DNA of 64,000 nucleotides from Favolaschia claudopus (taxonomy: Eukaryota > Basidiomycota > Agaricomycetes > Agaricales > Mycenaceae): NCBI GenBank assembly GCA_037176885.1, contig JAWWNJ010000153.1:248001-312000 (forward strand). The letters are read 5' to 3'. The position numbers and the translations under genes were made by a program. The notes under the pieces are model-generated. The model did not search any database. It saw only the letters and a list, made by a program, of their open reading frames with translations, and was not told the DNA's origin. Shown piece after piece: positions 11,266-22,749 of the stretch (the stretch's first letter is position 1; every line of letters begins with the position of its first letter).

Positions 11266-12374
11266 GTGGAGGGCAAGGGAGACGAAAGCGTACTTTTCAC
11301 TGGAGGCTGGATTATATTTATATGGGCGGAACTTGGCCGAGATGTCCGGAGAAAATTGTGAGCCAGGAGTAATTATCACGGGGATTTTGTTGATTGCCTT
11401 GCCATTTGAATCTCTATCGTTGATTATTGTCTAGGAGGGTTTCGAATTCACTGATCACACTAGCTGAGATAAGGATGTGAGTATGAGCCGTTGGTACCTG
11501 AAGCTGACTGAGTTAGTGTTATTTAGCTCCACCGCTAGCAGGCCAGTCGAAATGAGTACCGCTTGCTGCAAAGATAATCATTTCAGCTGAAACAGCCCGT
11601 CTGGTAAATAATTAGTAAACGGCCCATAAAAATCAGTAGAAGGCAACTCATCCGGGATTCGGGCGTTTGAAATTCCGGTATCAGGCTGAGAAAAGCAAGA
11701 AAACTCCCAAGTTCACTCGCACTGACTCCGATGACGGATCAGCTAGTGAACAAAACAGTTTAGCACAGATCCTTTCAATGGGCCCGGTCCAAGTCTTTGC
11801 GCCCGCCTCCGAGACTCTTCGGCAGTGTGTGAGTAAGTATAAGATCGATTTCGTGCTGAAAAAGGCTGGCGTAAGGCAAGCGTAAGGTAGAGATCGTCGC
11901 AGGACGAGTCTCACTAAGCGCCTTGAGGTTCTCTGTCAAATGATGAGGGAGAGAGCGAAGAGGGTTCGTCACGCAAGTGCGTCACAGTGACCTGTCCTGA
12001 TGGCCGATGACGGGTATTATCCGATTCGGCGACGGTCGATATCTGCCGCGGCTCGGCTCAGCTTGGATAGAACCGAGTTACAGTATTCACAAGGCGGCTC
12101 CCCGTTGCTTAGCTCAAGCTCAAGCCGAGCCCGGCTCACTTACGCTTGCTCGATTAGAATAAATGTATAACTTGCCGAAGCTGAAAATGCAATTGAATCA
12201 AAACTCGAAAAAGATCATTTCAAATAGATGGCTTTTCTTTCTTTCTTTTCACGCGCAGAGTCACAAATCTGTATTCTCCACTTCAAGTCTTCAATGCGAA
12301 GCCGTAAAAATTCGAGGAAACAAAACATGGAATGTTCATCCAACCAGTGTCGCATACTCCGGATTCTCCTCAGA
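11266..12374. other. Intergenic with GC-rich 'GAGCC/GCTC' tract
   Basis: No convincing gene. At about 12040-12140 there is a tract of repeated GAGC/GCTC words (GGCTCGGCTCAGC, CTCAAGCTCAAGCCGAGCCC) that resembles decayed transposon-end sequence. No target duplication was found. Confidence 0.35.
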
Positions 12375-13686
12375 TCATAATTTCTGTAAGAGCATCTCGA
12401 ATGGCGAGAGGGAGTCTGTAACTTCCCAGCCGGGGTGCTCGTATACCCAATGGCGGCCGTCTGTGCGATGGTTCGTATGAGAGATGCGACTGAGAAGGAA
12501 AAATTGAAGAATAAGACTCACGTAAAACCACACGATGAAGCGACTTGCACGCGCGACCCCACTTCTCTACAGCTGCTAAATCCGCCTTGTCCTCCACCGC
12601 GGAGTGGACCCGGGACTTATTGACGGTGTCAAGTTCGAGACATCCGAGGTCTTTGAATTTCTTGAGCTGTGTTTCGATTTCGTTCACGTCTTCCGAGCTC
12701 TGACCAAACAAAGGCATAATTAGGTATTGTTAGCAGGGATTGAAATGAAAAATTTAAAGAGACGAACGAGTACGGGATCCTCCACCAGATCACGGAAAAT
12801 GAGATACATCGTGTTGGGTATCTTGTCCGCCACTTGTCGCACGGCGACGGGTAAGTCGAGGGACACACCTGTCACAACAAGAATATGACCATCGGGATGA
12901 ATCATCGGTTCCAACCTCTCCAAGACGGTGGGAATGTCGTCCATGGCAAAGAAGATGCACATAATCTGCAACGTCCGCTCACACACGAGCGACTTCACGA
13001 AACAGCAGTTCCCGGAAAATTGCTGCAAACATGGAAGACGAATTTCGCTGAGAGGGCAATGATACGTGTTTCGGCAGGTGAGTAGGAGTTTCGTCAGGGT
13101 GGGGTGATGATTAAGGAAGACAGTGAGGTCGTTGGCTTCGATTGGGTCTGTGATGTATTGGAAGTTGAGTAAGGAGGGAAAATGGGCGGTTTGGAGAAAT
13201 GTGCGGAGACGTGATTCATCGCGGATGTGGCTGACAAGATTGAGTCGGCGAATGTTTGAGCAGCCTGAAAGCGTGACTAAAAGGCGCTCGCAAACGTCCT
13301 GCGGGATATTCCTTGCTTCTTGTTAGCATGATACACCTCGAAAATGCAGGTGAAGTCTATACGCACGATTCATGGGTCAATAAAAGCCAAAACTCGTGAA
13401 CGTGGCGCGACAACGGAGCTTTCGTATCGGCATATTTCTCCATTACATCCAAGAAATTTTTGAACTTCTTGTATTCAGTGTCCGAGACGTAGATCGTGCG
13501 GTATAGAAATGGAATTGAAAGGCGATTCAGAAGACGAGAAATGGTGCAGGCTGAGAGCAAATCTTTCCGGGGTATGTGCTGAATGATTTCCGCGAGCATT
13601 TCGTTGGGCAGCCGTTCCAGAATTGACGGACGGGTCGTGAGCATCGCGGGCATCATGGTAGGTCGAGAGAAGAGATGCGCGGTCAC
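12375..13686 (-). CDS. F-box protein, four exons
   Basis: F-box protein with the core 'LERLPNEMLAEIIQHIPRKD' followed by 'LLSACTISRLLNRLSIPFLY', then leucine-rich segments (IRRLNLVSHI, LTKLLLTCRN). Exon 1 is 13686-13367, exon 2 starts at 13311, exon 3 follows a donor after 'VEDPVL' and encodes 'SSEDVNEIETQL', and exon 4 encodes 'HGRHWVYEHPGWEVTDSL' to the stop at 12375. Junction 1 uses a CAAG acceptor and restores 'SNIPQDVCERL'. The GTTCGT intron has a good CTAAC branch site. The first Met is used; MMPAML ten codons in is an alternative. Role as SCF adaptor is inferred from the F-box. Confidence 0.75.
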
Positions 13687-13779
13687 GCAGTCACGCTGTA
13701 TACGACCATTGTTCCCATCGACCCATCACTTCTCAAACTCCGCAACGCTTTCCTGACCACCATCTCCACGACTTCGACA

Positions 13780-13960
13780 ATGCAGCGACAAAATCCTCTC
13801 GAATGGGAAAAGCTACTGGGTCATTGTGTATATTCGTCTCTGCCCTTCTAGCCCGCGCCGCCTTGGGCGGACCCCGCTCAAAAACACCGTTTTCGGAATC
13901 CGCCGGCGCATTTCAAGTTGACGAATCTGACGAGACTATATGGAAAATATATGCCATAAT
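13780..13960 (+). pseudogene. Relic of the 'NPLE' F-box-like family
   Basis: An ATG opens the frame MQRQNPLEWEKLLGHC, a close match to the starts of the genes at 3252-4560 (MAQHPLEVEELLRYC) and 15778-17060 (MQRQNPIEVNELLDHC). A TAG follows at codon 24. The same frame then continues with 'WADPAQKHRFRNPP', matching 'WTDPAQSHLFRAP' in the intact paralogue. The segment between is shorter than in the relatives, and nothing recognisable follows. It is a truncated, stop-containing copy on the opposite strand from its relatives. Confidence 0.7.
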
Positions 13961-14866
13961 CTTCATAATCAACACCTCCTGCCTTGGGTCCGACGACTTG
14001 GAAAGCTTGAAAACCGGCCGCTCTGCCAGGGCCCAGCTGTGACTCGGAAGGATTTTTGAACGGCGAAAATCATGGTAGCTGGTCAGGTGAATGATCCTAC
14101 TCGTCTCATAAATGCCGTGCTACTGATATTATGAACATTGATAGCTTTTGAGGCTAATTTCTTTGTTTTATCCTTGCAATCTCGATCTTCTTCATGCGCT
14201 GCGAGTTTTCGACTGAGAAGGCAGCTCGGTATCTCCACCTCCGCCGTTGAATTGGCATCGTTTGCTGCTGGGAACCGAGATTATAGCGCAGCGTGCTTCC
14301 CCTGGAGATTCGTCCATTCACGCTCTAGTTGCCGAAAACAATTTCAGGGAAGTCTAGGCCTATGTCTAGAATCACACAGGAATAGATTTAGATTGCTGGG
14401 GACATCGTCAATGGGATCGGTGTTGCCTTGCTGTTGTCTCATTAGCGTCTTAATTTGAACCGTCAGGTTGTCGCATCAGCATGGGTACATTCGAAACTCG
14501 AGAAGGCACCCTCTTATTATAAATATCGGTGTAAGGGCGAGGCCGATGGATACCATGGAGGTGTAAGTACTCTCTCCCTGTACCCCACCGTTCCTTATTT
14601 CAGGTGTTCAATAGACAGCCAGTACGCCTCATTGCTCGTACAGCAGTTCATCACAAAGGGCAGTGCGCCAAGTGTACCACAGCTATAACTCACCGTGAAT
14701 TATTTTTGCTAGAATCCACGAGGCTTGTGTGCTGCAAGTGGTCCGGGTCATATAAACAACCACTCTCAAAGCCCCCTCTTCTGTCCTAACCCCCATCTAA
14801 CAACACCCGGTAAAGACTATCCCATCGCTTCCGCACCAGCCTCTAACCCTGGAGTCGGAATAGACC
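13961..14866. other. Avidin upstream region, no gene seen
   Basis: AT-rich spacer between the F-box-like relic and the avidin-like gene. Open frames here show no motif. The promoter of the downstream gene lies at its right end. Confidence 0.45.
14751..14756 (+). promoter_or_regulatory. TATA box of the first avidin-like gene
   Basis: TATAAA 116 nt upstream of the start codon, preceding a CT-rich stretch and a short leader. The position suits a strongly expressed single-exon fungal gene. Confidence 0.5.
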
Positions 14867-15331
14867 ATGAGCCTTCTCAAATCCTTCGACCCTGCCCGAC
14901 TCTGCGGCAAATGGGTCAACCAACTCGGCTCCTGCATGATCCTCACTGCAGACAAATGCGGCAATATATCAGGAAAATACAACTCCGCCGTTGGGAAAGC
15001 AGAGGACTTCTACATCCTCACAGGCCGCTTCGACACCACCCCGCCCGACAACAAAGGTGTTTCCCTCGGCTGGGTCGTCACTTACAAGAATACCAAACTC
15101 GAGGCACACTCAACCGCTACTTGGAGCGGTTTGTATTTCGATCAGACGAGGGGCGCCAGCCGAGAGATGATTCTGACGCATTGGTTGTTGACGAGGAGTA
15201 CAGAGGGGAAGGATGTGTGGGAGTCGACGAGGGCGGGAGACGATGTGTTTACAAGGGATGAGCCGGGTGACGATGGGGTTGATATAAACGCGAAGCCGAG
15301 TTTCGCTCGCCCCATCCGAAACAAATTATAG
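14867..15331 (+). CDS. Avidin-family protein with altered biotin pocket
   Basis: Homologue of avidin/streptavidin and the mushroom tamavidins, which bind biotin as beta-barrel tetramers. It has 154 residues and no intron or signal peptide. Conserved positions (streptavidin numbers in brackets): N18 (N23), S22 (S27), Y38 (Y43), S40 (S45), S82 (S88), W86 (W92), W106 (W108), W118 (W120), D126 (D128). Two contacts differ: Y73 replaces W79, and A84 replaces T90 in 'STATWSG'. The strand-8 end reads STRAGDD rather than STLxGHD. Three cysteines (C13, C23, C31) are unusual. A C-terminal tail of about 26 residues shares an 'SFA.P' motif with the paralogue at 63269. Membership is clear; biotin affinity is likely changed. 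Confidence 0.9.
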   Translation: MSLLKSFDPARLCGKWVNQLGSCMILTADKCGNISGKYNSAVGKAEDFYILTGRFDTTPPDNKGVSLGWVVTYKNTKLEAHSTATWSGLYFDQTRGASREMILTHWLLTRSTEGKDVWESTRAGDDVFTRDEPGDDGVDINAKPSFARPIRNKL

Positions 15332-15777
15332 TGGCGAGGGCAGAAGCCTGGCTCTGGTTGAGCTTTGGAGGCACACGTCGTGATTGGTTGAGTCCTGAGA
15401 AACCATAATCTACGCTTGCTTTTGTGCTGATATCGATATCTTTACTGGAATCTCTTCATCTTCAAGTTCGTGGTGGTTCATCAATGGGTAAAGAACCGCA
15501 GATTATTTGCTCGAGCGTCGGAATTTACGTTCAACTATAGTGCTCAGTGCAGCGGGCGGTTCTCATATACGAAATTGTGGACAAGCTCTGAGTATACGCT
15601 GATTGCGGTTGAAGTATCTTCATCCGTTAAAAAAGGATCTGACGATTTGTTTATTGAACCAATTGCTGCGCTTGAAGCTCCTACCAGCCGAATTATATAT
15701 TTCTATTGACACAGCGAATTTCCTGGTGCAGTATATCTAGCCTCGCGACACAATCCTTGGCCCAAGAACATCAGAGA
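15332..15777. other. Convergent spacer, no gene seen
   Basis: Tail-to-tail spacer between the avidin-like gene and the frameshifted F-box-like gene, presumably both 3' UTRs. An 80-codon frame at 15470 has no recognisable features. Confidence 0.45.
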
Positions 15778-17060
15778 TCAAAACCTTTCGGTCACCTCCT
15801 ATAAGGATGACTTCAACGAGGCCGCTCCTCACCAACGCAATAGCTCCAACTCACCTGCCACCAAAGCTTCCGACGTTCTTGATACGTCAACTGTAACGTC
15901 GGGATAAACCGCAGCTACCGAAGGAAATGGTAATCAGAAGTCTGGAGGGCTAGAAAATAGAGAACAAACCAGATTCCTAGTCATCAGATCCGGCAACATC
16001 CCCTGCACCTCTTCCCTGCTATGCCTTTGCACATCGAACTCAGCCATTGCAAGCGAGCGCGGAAACGCAGACAACGCCCAATCAAGACTTTGCCAGTCTA
16101 TGGAGTCAGCGACAATGCCTGAGATTCCGACGACGATGGTGTGAAGATGCGGTAATAATTCCGAGTTCGCAGTGCGGAGTGTGTGGAGGATTGAGTTGGG
16201 AATGTGGGTCGATATATTGATTCGCAGAATGTGGAGATTTGTGAAGGATGAGAGATCATACGACTCCGCTTCGTCGTTCTTCTAGAAATTTCAAACGATT
16301 AGCGTTATGATTGCGAAGTCGACGGCTTGAATACGAACCCCAATGTCAAGCTCAAGAATTTCGACTTCGTGGCTTGGTAGAAAAAGCGTAGTTCCGAATT
16401 TAATCGACAGAGCTTTCAGGCGGGATAGATCGAATGGTGCCAGGGTCCACGTTTGCAAAATAAACGGCTCATCGCTGTCTATTCCAAATTCAAGTTGAAG
16501 CGACTTGAGGGTGATCCGCTGGAGCAAGCCCTTCTCTAGGACTATATACTCGGCGCCAACACCCCTGTAGCAACACAGATCGAGGTGACGGATTGCTGGC
16601 GAACACCGCTCCCAGACATGCATCACCGACGCAAAGTCTCGATTATGATGCGCGAATTCGAGGCGCCTGAGGTGCGGGGATTCGAGAAGATTGATGAATG
16701 CGCTTGGAATTAGTTTGATTGTAGACAGTGCCACGGTTTTCAGGTTGGTGAATCGAGGCTGCATATTTTCTCTGCGGTCGCGAGCGAGAGTTCGCCGTCC
16801 ATGGTGAAGCTGATGTACCGGATGTGGCGTAGTAAGCGCGGACTCTCAGTGAGGATAGTGTAGAGCTTCAGGAGTAGAGCATCTGAAGTGAGACAATGTG
16901 GATTTGTGAGGTGCGGCGCCCGAAAGAGATGGAATTGGGCGATTTCTGCCCATGAGCGGGATACCAAGGCGCATGCGGAGAGAATCGAGGCAGAGGGAGC
17001 GAGAGCGCTGATGCAGTGGTCTAGAAGTTCGTTGACTTCAATGGGATTTTGTCGCTGCAT
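15778..17060 (-). pseudogene. F-box-like/LRR paralogue with 1-nt frameshift
   Basis: Paralogue of the gene at 3252-4560 with the same layout: exon 1 (17060-16339), exon 2 (16281-15970), exon 3 (15914-15855), exon 4 (15798-15778). It starts MQRQNPIEVNELLDHC and contains 'ACALVSRSWAEIAQFHLF', then leucine-rich segments. Exon 1 is 722 nt, one short of a multiple of three. The frame breaks at about 16752: 'ATAEKICS' is followed by a stop in one frame while 'RFTNLKTVAL' continues in another, exactly where the intact gene reads 'TVDQICNLAFTRLES'. No GT donor there explains it. It is either a recently broken gene or an assembly error; all other splice sites remain usable. Confidence 0.7.
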
Positions 17061-17352
17061 GTTGTGGAAAGGAGGAGACAAGGTGAGACAACGACGGAGT
17101 TTCAAGTCACCCTGACCTGCGTCAGTTTGATGCGCTCGAGGGGAGTGATCTCTGTAAAGCCGAGCTGGGCTGACGAAAGTCGGTTCCTTCTTCCCTTGTA
17201 ACAAGTAAAATCGAAAAATACATAGGTAATACATACAATCATTCCTGCATCTGGGCTTTAATCTCTTGTAAACAGACGCTGCAATACAACCTGCGGTGTA
17301 TTGTAAATCTCCGTTTTCGATCTGCTTTTCCTTACTAAAACCCACAATCGCC

Positions 17353-20247
17353 TCAATCAAACTTCTCTCCGCCTCCTCCTTCCCCCGCCAAATTAACCTC
17401 AATCATCCCTGCCAACCGTAAATTCTTATCGCTCGGCTTCTCAACCTGATACACCAGCGTCTCCAACTCGGGATGATTGCGATACAGCCATATCGTATTG
17501 AGGATGCCGGTTCCGTCTGTCGGAAGACGACTTGTGTTGTTCCGACCGCGTAAGTGGAATATCGTGGCAGGGAGGGAGAGCAAAGCGAGGGCGATTGATA
17601 GGACGAGGCCGGCTATGATCTAGAGTGACATGAGTTAGGAAGTGGATTGGTTTGGCGGTTGGAAGGATGGAAAGTACCGCAATGTTGCTCAACTGCGTCG
17701 TAGGAAGAAGGTCAGTGAGTCATCGGAAGAAGGTCAAATCTAGCTCACATTCAAGCGCGTATGAAGAGTCAGCTGAGTGACCATTAATTTTCCCGGAAGC
17801 AAACAAAGCGGATTCGACGTCGCTTTGAGATCCTTCAGCGCAACACTTGTAAACCATTGTGCGGGAGGCATATTGCCCACTGAAAGAATTATCAGTTGCG
17901 CCGGATTCAGTCATCAGAGCAGCTTACACGTCCACAACATCCACGCTAAGAACACCGACACTGAATTTTCAAATTCGTGAAGCGGGATTACCGCCGGTGC
18001 GGGGGTCCGGGACGCGAGTGCTGTCGGGTTGAGATGGAGATTCAAAAACCTGAACAAAAGAAAGAAAGAAAGAAGCGAATATCAATATCAGACTCCGAAT
18101 TGGATGAAATTCAAGGAGAAGAAGGCATACAAATCAGGCACACTCAACGCCGAGAAACTGCTCGGTTGGCCAACTGGAGTGAAGGTGTCGGGTTTGAAGA
18201 CATAGGAGGATGTGGTGGAGAATAAAGTTAGGATGTATGGCACCTGCAAGGAAACGAAGATTTGATGTCCCGCGGAGTGAAGACGGATAGTGGTAAGATA
18301 ATGGATGGACGGACGTACCATCTCCAAAAGCGTAATATTACTCGGAATAGGCTGGCCATTTGCTCCAATTGCGAGCGAGGCATTGTAGGCTTCGAGGAGC
18401 GTCACAGGCTTCGGCCATATCGAATGCGTCTTCGTGATATTTTTCTCCAGAGAAATGAGCGCGCTGGTCTGCGCGGCCACGACTGCTGTGTGAGGAACGA
18501 GGAACGTCGAACATTGAAGGATCTGCGCCGTCATGTTGACGCCCTTGACCAGCGGCGGCGTGAGCTCGACGTGGAATCCCGCGTCTCCATTCGAATCCAC
18601 GATCTGCGCGGTTGTATAGAAATTCACAGCATTTCCGATGCCTTGGACGCTAGGCGGACGGGCGGTAATTCCAACACCTTGAGTATAAGTCAAGTCACAA
18701 ATCGAAAACAAGCTACTGTCCCAAATAAACCATAGTGAAAATTGCGCACCGATGGGATCCAGATTATCCACACTCTGAAACTGCCCCGACCAATCCGTCG
18801 GTTCGAGATCCCACACACCCGTTTGGTTGTCCAACGGCATATTGAAATTGTTGACGTAGCGGCAAGTAACGTTGACGCTTATAGCGTCGACAGTAGCTTC
18901 GCCGTCGCCAGGATTTGGGTTGAGGATATCGTAGAGAGTCCCGCCAGAAAGACCTGGTGCGGCGGAGTCGTCTGGCGCGAGCGCGACCGCGGAGAGTACG
19001 TTGTTGAGGTAAACTTCTAGATTATTCCTACTCAATGAATGGAGATTGTTATTTATCTTAACGGAGTGCAACCAATTCCAGTCACGTACAAAAGCGTGGA
19101 ATTATCTCCAGAACCGACAGGGAACGCCGAAGCGTTGTAAATCGGCAACCCCTTCGTCACAAGTCCAAGCGTTAGAGTCTCATTGAACGACTGGAGGGAG
19201 AATAACGCTGGGATTGTGGTCTGCAGACCCATGATGCAAGCAAGATACGAGAACACTACTAGGACACTGATGGGCGACGCCCGCACGACGCATTGTTTCC
19301 ATATGTGCATTATAGCAGAGCCGATCCCAGACCAGGCAGCAGAGGTGTCATGGATGGTTGTTAAGGGTTGGGTGATGGAGAAGCTGCGGCGCGTGGAGAG
19401 CAATTGGGTTACGAATACTAGAGCGGCGGAGTAGATCTGTTTTTTTTTCGAGAAATTGAGTTGAGAGAAGAGAGAAAAGAAAGATATCTGCCGGCGCACC
19501 GTGACAAAGCTAGTGGTGATTGCTGTGATGCAGAACGAGACGATTTGTTGCGTTTCGAGGGAACTGGAGAAGACGAGGTTGTGTTCGAGGTTGTGTTCGA
19601 GGTTTCGTTGCGAGACTCCGAGAAGGGTGAGATGAAGGGCGACTAGCGTCACATGCAGAATCAAGCACAGTATGGCCAGCAGGTGCGAGGATTGGTATTT
19701 CTTAGGCCCTAATGAGCCGGATGTCAGTTTGACTCGTCGATTTGAGCAGAATGTGCGCACCTGGCGAAAGAGCACCCGTCGACATGAGAAGAGAATCCGT
19801 ATCGTCCTGCTCCACACAGAGAAAAGGGAGTCGCGGATCTCGATCACGATCCAGATCGCGAGGTGAGAAGGGAAGAGGCGTTCGACGAAGATCGTGGCGG
19901 GACTTAATATATGAGAGAACAAGGGAAATGCCTCCGAAGACATATTCAACAGCTTTCGACGGAATCGGCGTAGCAACATGATAGCCTGGCCAGGTCAAGA
20001 TGAAAACCACTGAGTAAGCGAAGCGTAGAACGAACCTCTGGTGGTCGAGTGTCTCATGCCGGGAAGCCGTACGTCGAGTTTCGGTGAGAGAATGAGAATT
20101 CGCGTTGATTTGTCCGGGGCAGACGTGAATCCCGCGATGGGAGGCAGGTAAGCTGGCAGAACAGATGGTAACCAAGAGCATTGGAAGAATTCTGCGGCGG
20201 CGGCCGAGTGAGCTCGGATTGATAAATTGCGCCCTAAGCACGGACAT
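17353..20247 (-). CDS. Multi-pass membrane protein, uncharacterised
   Basis: Large multi-exon integral membrane protein of a type common in Agaricomycetes and not functionally known. The N-terminal exon holds a hydrophobic run (ILPMLLVTICSASLPAS), then 'ILTWPGYHVATPIP'. Later exons give several transmembrane segments ('HLLAILCLILHVTLVALHL', 'QQIVSFCITAITTSFVT', 'ISVLVVFSYLACIMGL'). A long, probably extracytoplasmic domain with many N-x-S/T sites follows (joined as 'TGIEVYLNN' at about 19030-19070). A final TM lies near 'IIAGLVLSIALALLSLPA', and a cytoplasmic tail ends GEGGGGEKFD. A 12-nt duplication gives 'RNLEHNLEHNLVF'. The true start is uncertain; 20247 is the first Met of an open frame. 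Confidence 0.6.
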
Positions 20248-21341
20248 TCACTGGTCATATCTGAGGCCGAGGTTTGGAATAAGTACCTTGATTTCACTCT
20301 GAAAGAAAATAATTTTAAGAACGACTGAGTGACGACTCTGACGAGTCGGAGATCCCGACTCGACCGTCAGTTTGAGGGTCGTGAATTGAGCGGATTCGAC
20401 ATGGGTGTATGTGTGCCTTATGCCAAGCTTAAAAATCATACAATATTGGAGGAGTGGACTCAGAGGCTGAAAGCAGTCGGTGAGCACCAGGAGACGGTGG
20501 TGGTCGGGATCAGGAGCGTCACAGCTCGTGATGATGATGTGACATCGCATGGCAGCTCACTGATCGAAACGGTTCGGCAATCCCTGATGCCGTTTCCCTT
20601 TAACTAATAACCACCATCCTGGCGGATGTCTCCAGTCTTTGTCAGTCTGGCACTCAGAGACAAGACTTCTTGCGGTCGTGGATCGACTTGCTTGCGGGTC
20701 TCCCCAGTGGCTCCTTCACATATGTACATGGTGCCTCCTGGAGTCCTCGCGTGTTGCTCGCTCAACCACGTCTTTGACACTAGTACTCGTGGCTCAGACC
20801 TGATGGTTCTCGGGAATGGTCGTCGTCTCTACAATTCTTTCTCTGGTTGCTTCTCGTTTTTTCTGTAAATCTGCGCATTTACCAGATATCTGCACTCCGA
20901 CGAGCGGCGCATCCAACGCTTGATGTTTCTCGATAGGGGATTTTGCATACCAAATCGTTCCGATCTGTAATCTATCTAGATTCGAGACAAGAGAGAGAAC
21001 ATGCGAAAATTTCAGTACGTTCGTCCAGGGTTGCTTTCTGTGTCTTCTCCTGAGAAACACCGCGCTTTCAGGACCAACAAAAATATCATTCGTCGCACCA
21101 AAGCAGGCTGCACGCTTTTTAGCAGCAAAGCGCAACTCTGGGAATCCTCAGCACTCTTGCGGCCACGCGTTTATACGTGGGAATTTAACGCTCAAGCAAA
21201 CAATAGCGAAATTGTTCTGTTTGGCAGTGTGGTGAGTGGCACAGTGACCGCCTTCTTCTTTCCCTTAGTTCATCAACTACGGTACGTCCATTCCCCCCAT
21301 CCCTGGCTTCTCCCACTCACTATTCAACCCCACTGGTAGCA
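20248..21341. other. Divergent promoter region, no gene seen
   Basis: Head-to-head spacer between the membrane-protein gene and the F-box-like gene at 21342. Short open frames occur on both strands, none with recognisable motifs. Confidence 0.45.
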
Positions 21342-22749
21342 ATGGCAGCCCGCATCATCGAAATCCCAGAGCTCTTGTCTCATATCTGCGCTTTCCTATT
21401 CGATCCAGAGTCCCAATCGCCTACAGACGACCACAAAGCCTTCGCTCTCGCATCCCCCTACTTCAGATACCACGCCCAGGAGCGCCTCTTCCGCACCCTC
21501 GACCTCCGCCGACCGACACACGGCCAATCCCTCACGATCATCTCCGCGCTTGCCACCGTCCTTCGCGCGTCCCCACACCTCCGCCCGCTCATCCGAGTCC
21601 TACGAGCGTCTGTGGACACACAGGCGCTGCGCCACCTTGTCGACATGCAACTCACGCGACTCGAGGAGGTCGGATTGGAGTTAGATACCTTCGCTAGCGT
21701 GGGGACGAAGCCCCTCGTCAGGGCACGGGGGCTCGGCTGCCACACCGATGCAGAACTGACGCTGCTGGAAGAGCACGGATTCGATCTAGAGGAACTCAGG
21801 GCCGAGCAAGGCGTCGTTCAGGACGATACTACTCTCTTCACCGCTGCCGGTCAACTGCTCGCTACCCCCTCAATCCACACCATCTCGCTCAGAGGCTGCT
21901 TCCCCCACTCTTCCGCCCTCAATCTCGTTTTTGGGAGCTGCCTGAGTCCGAATATACATACCATCTCCCTCCACCCGCTCGTCACCTCCGACACGGCACA
22001 CTTGTACACTCGGCTCAGTCCACCGACAAGCGATGCGGAGCGCGTCACCCGACCGCTCAAACTTGTGAGGAATCTGATTCTGGATGGCTCGTCTCCCGTC
22101 ATCGAGAGTTGGATGTGCAGCAACGAATGTGTGTTCGACATCGTAACGCTTCATTCGCTTCGACTCGATTCTGTGGAATGGGCATTGAATGCACATGGGA
22201 AGGGTGTAGGTCAGAGATTCTTGGACCGCGTCGGCGCACAGCTACATACTCTCTACATCAATCACGGCGCGTTGTTATATTCATTGTTCAAGCAGGATTA
22301 TTAATATCAATCATCTCCGTATAACAGAACTCATTCTGCCGAGTCCTACCAGCTTATGCAGCTTCACCACGCTCCAACGAATCCAAATCACAACCCCTAC
22401 CATCCCATTTCTCATCCTCATGCAACTCCCCGACCGACTCGATCATTTGGAAGTCCTCGAACTGGGGTTTGCCTCCCTGGACCGGTCGGCGGCGAGTACT
22501 TCTGGGCGGTGGGAGGTTCGAGAAGAGCATTGGGGCATGCTAGACCGTGTCATTGCAGGGAAGCGGCTGCCGACGCTGCGGGCTTTTACGTTGCTCGTCG
22601 ATCTAACGCACGGAATGGATTCGGAGGTGTCGAGGTCACCTCCTCAGCAAGATTGGGGACGGTTTGAAGACAAGATGCTTGCGAGGATCCCGGGATTGCT
22701 GCCTGAGATGTATTCCCGGGGTGTGGTTTCTTTGCGAATGGTTGTATGA
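21342..22749 (+). CDS. F-box-like / LRR protein, two or more exons
   Basis: Starts MAARIIEIPELLSHICAFLF, an F-box-like N-terminus, then 'KAFALASPYFRYHAQERLFR', followed by leucine-rich segments (IHTISLRGCF, IHTISLHPLV, LRLDSVEWAL). The first open frame ends at 22304 (LFKQDY). A downstream frame continues the same style: 'INHLRITELILPSPTSL', 'LEVLELGFASL', 'LPTLRAFTLLV', ending at 22749. They are probably joined by an intron near 22270-22325, but no donor/acceptor pair of normal length fits the phase cleanly, so the junction is unresolved and a small lesion is possible. Presumed SCF adaptor. Confidence 0.6.

Noticed and set aside
13803..14042. Plus-strand ORF with a signal-peptide-like start (MGKATGSLCIFVSALLARAA)
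   Set aside because: It overlaps the F-box-like relic in another frame, and the relic frame matches paralogues, so this one is fortuitous.
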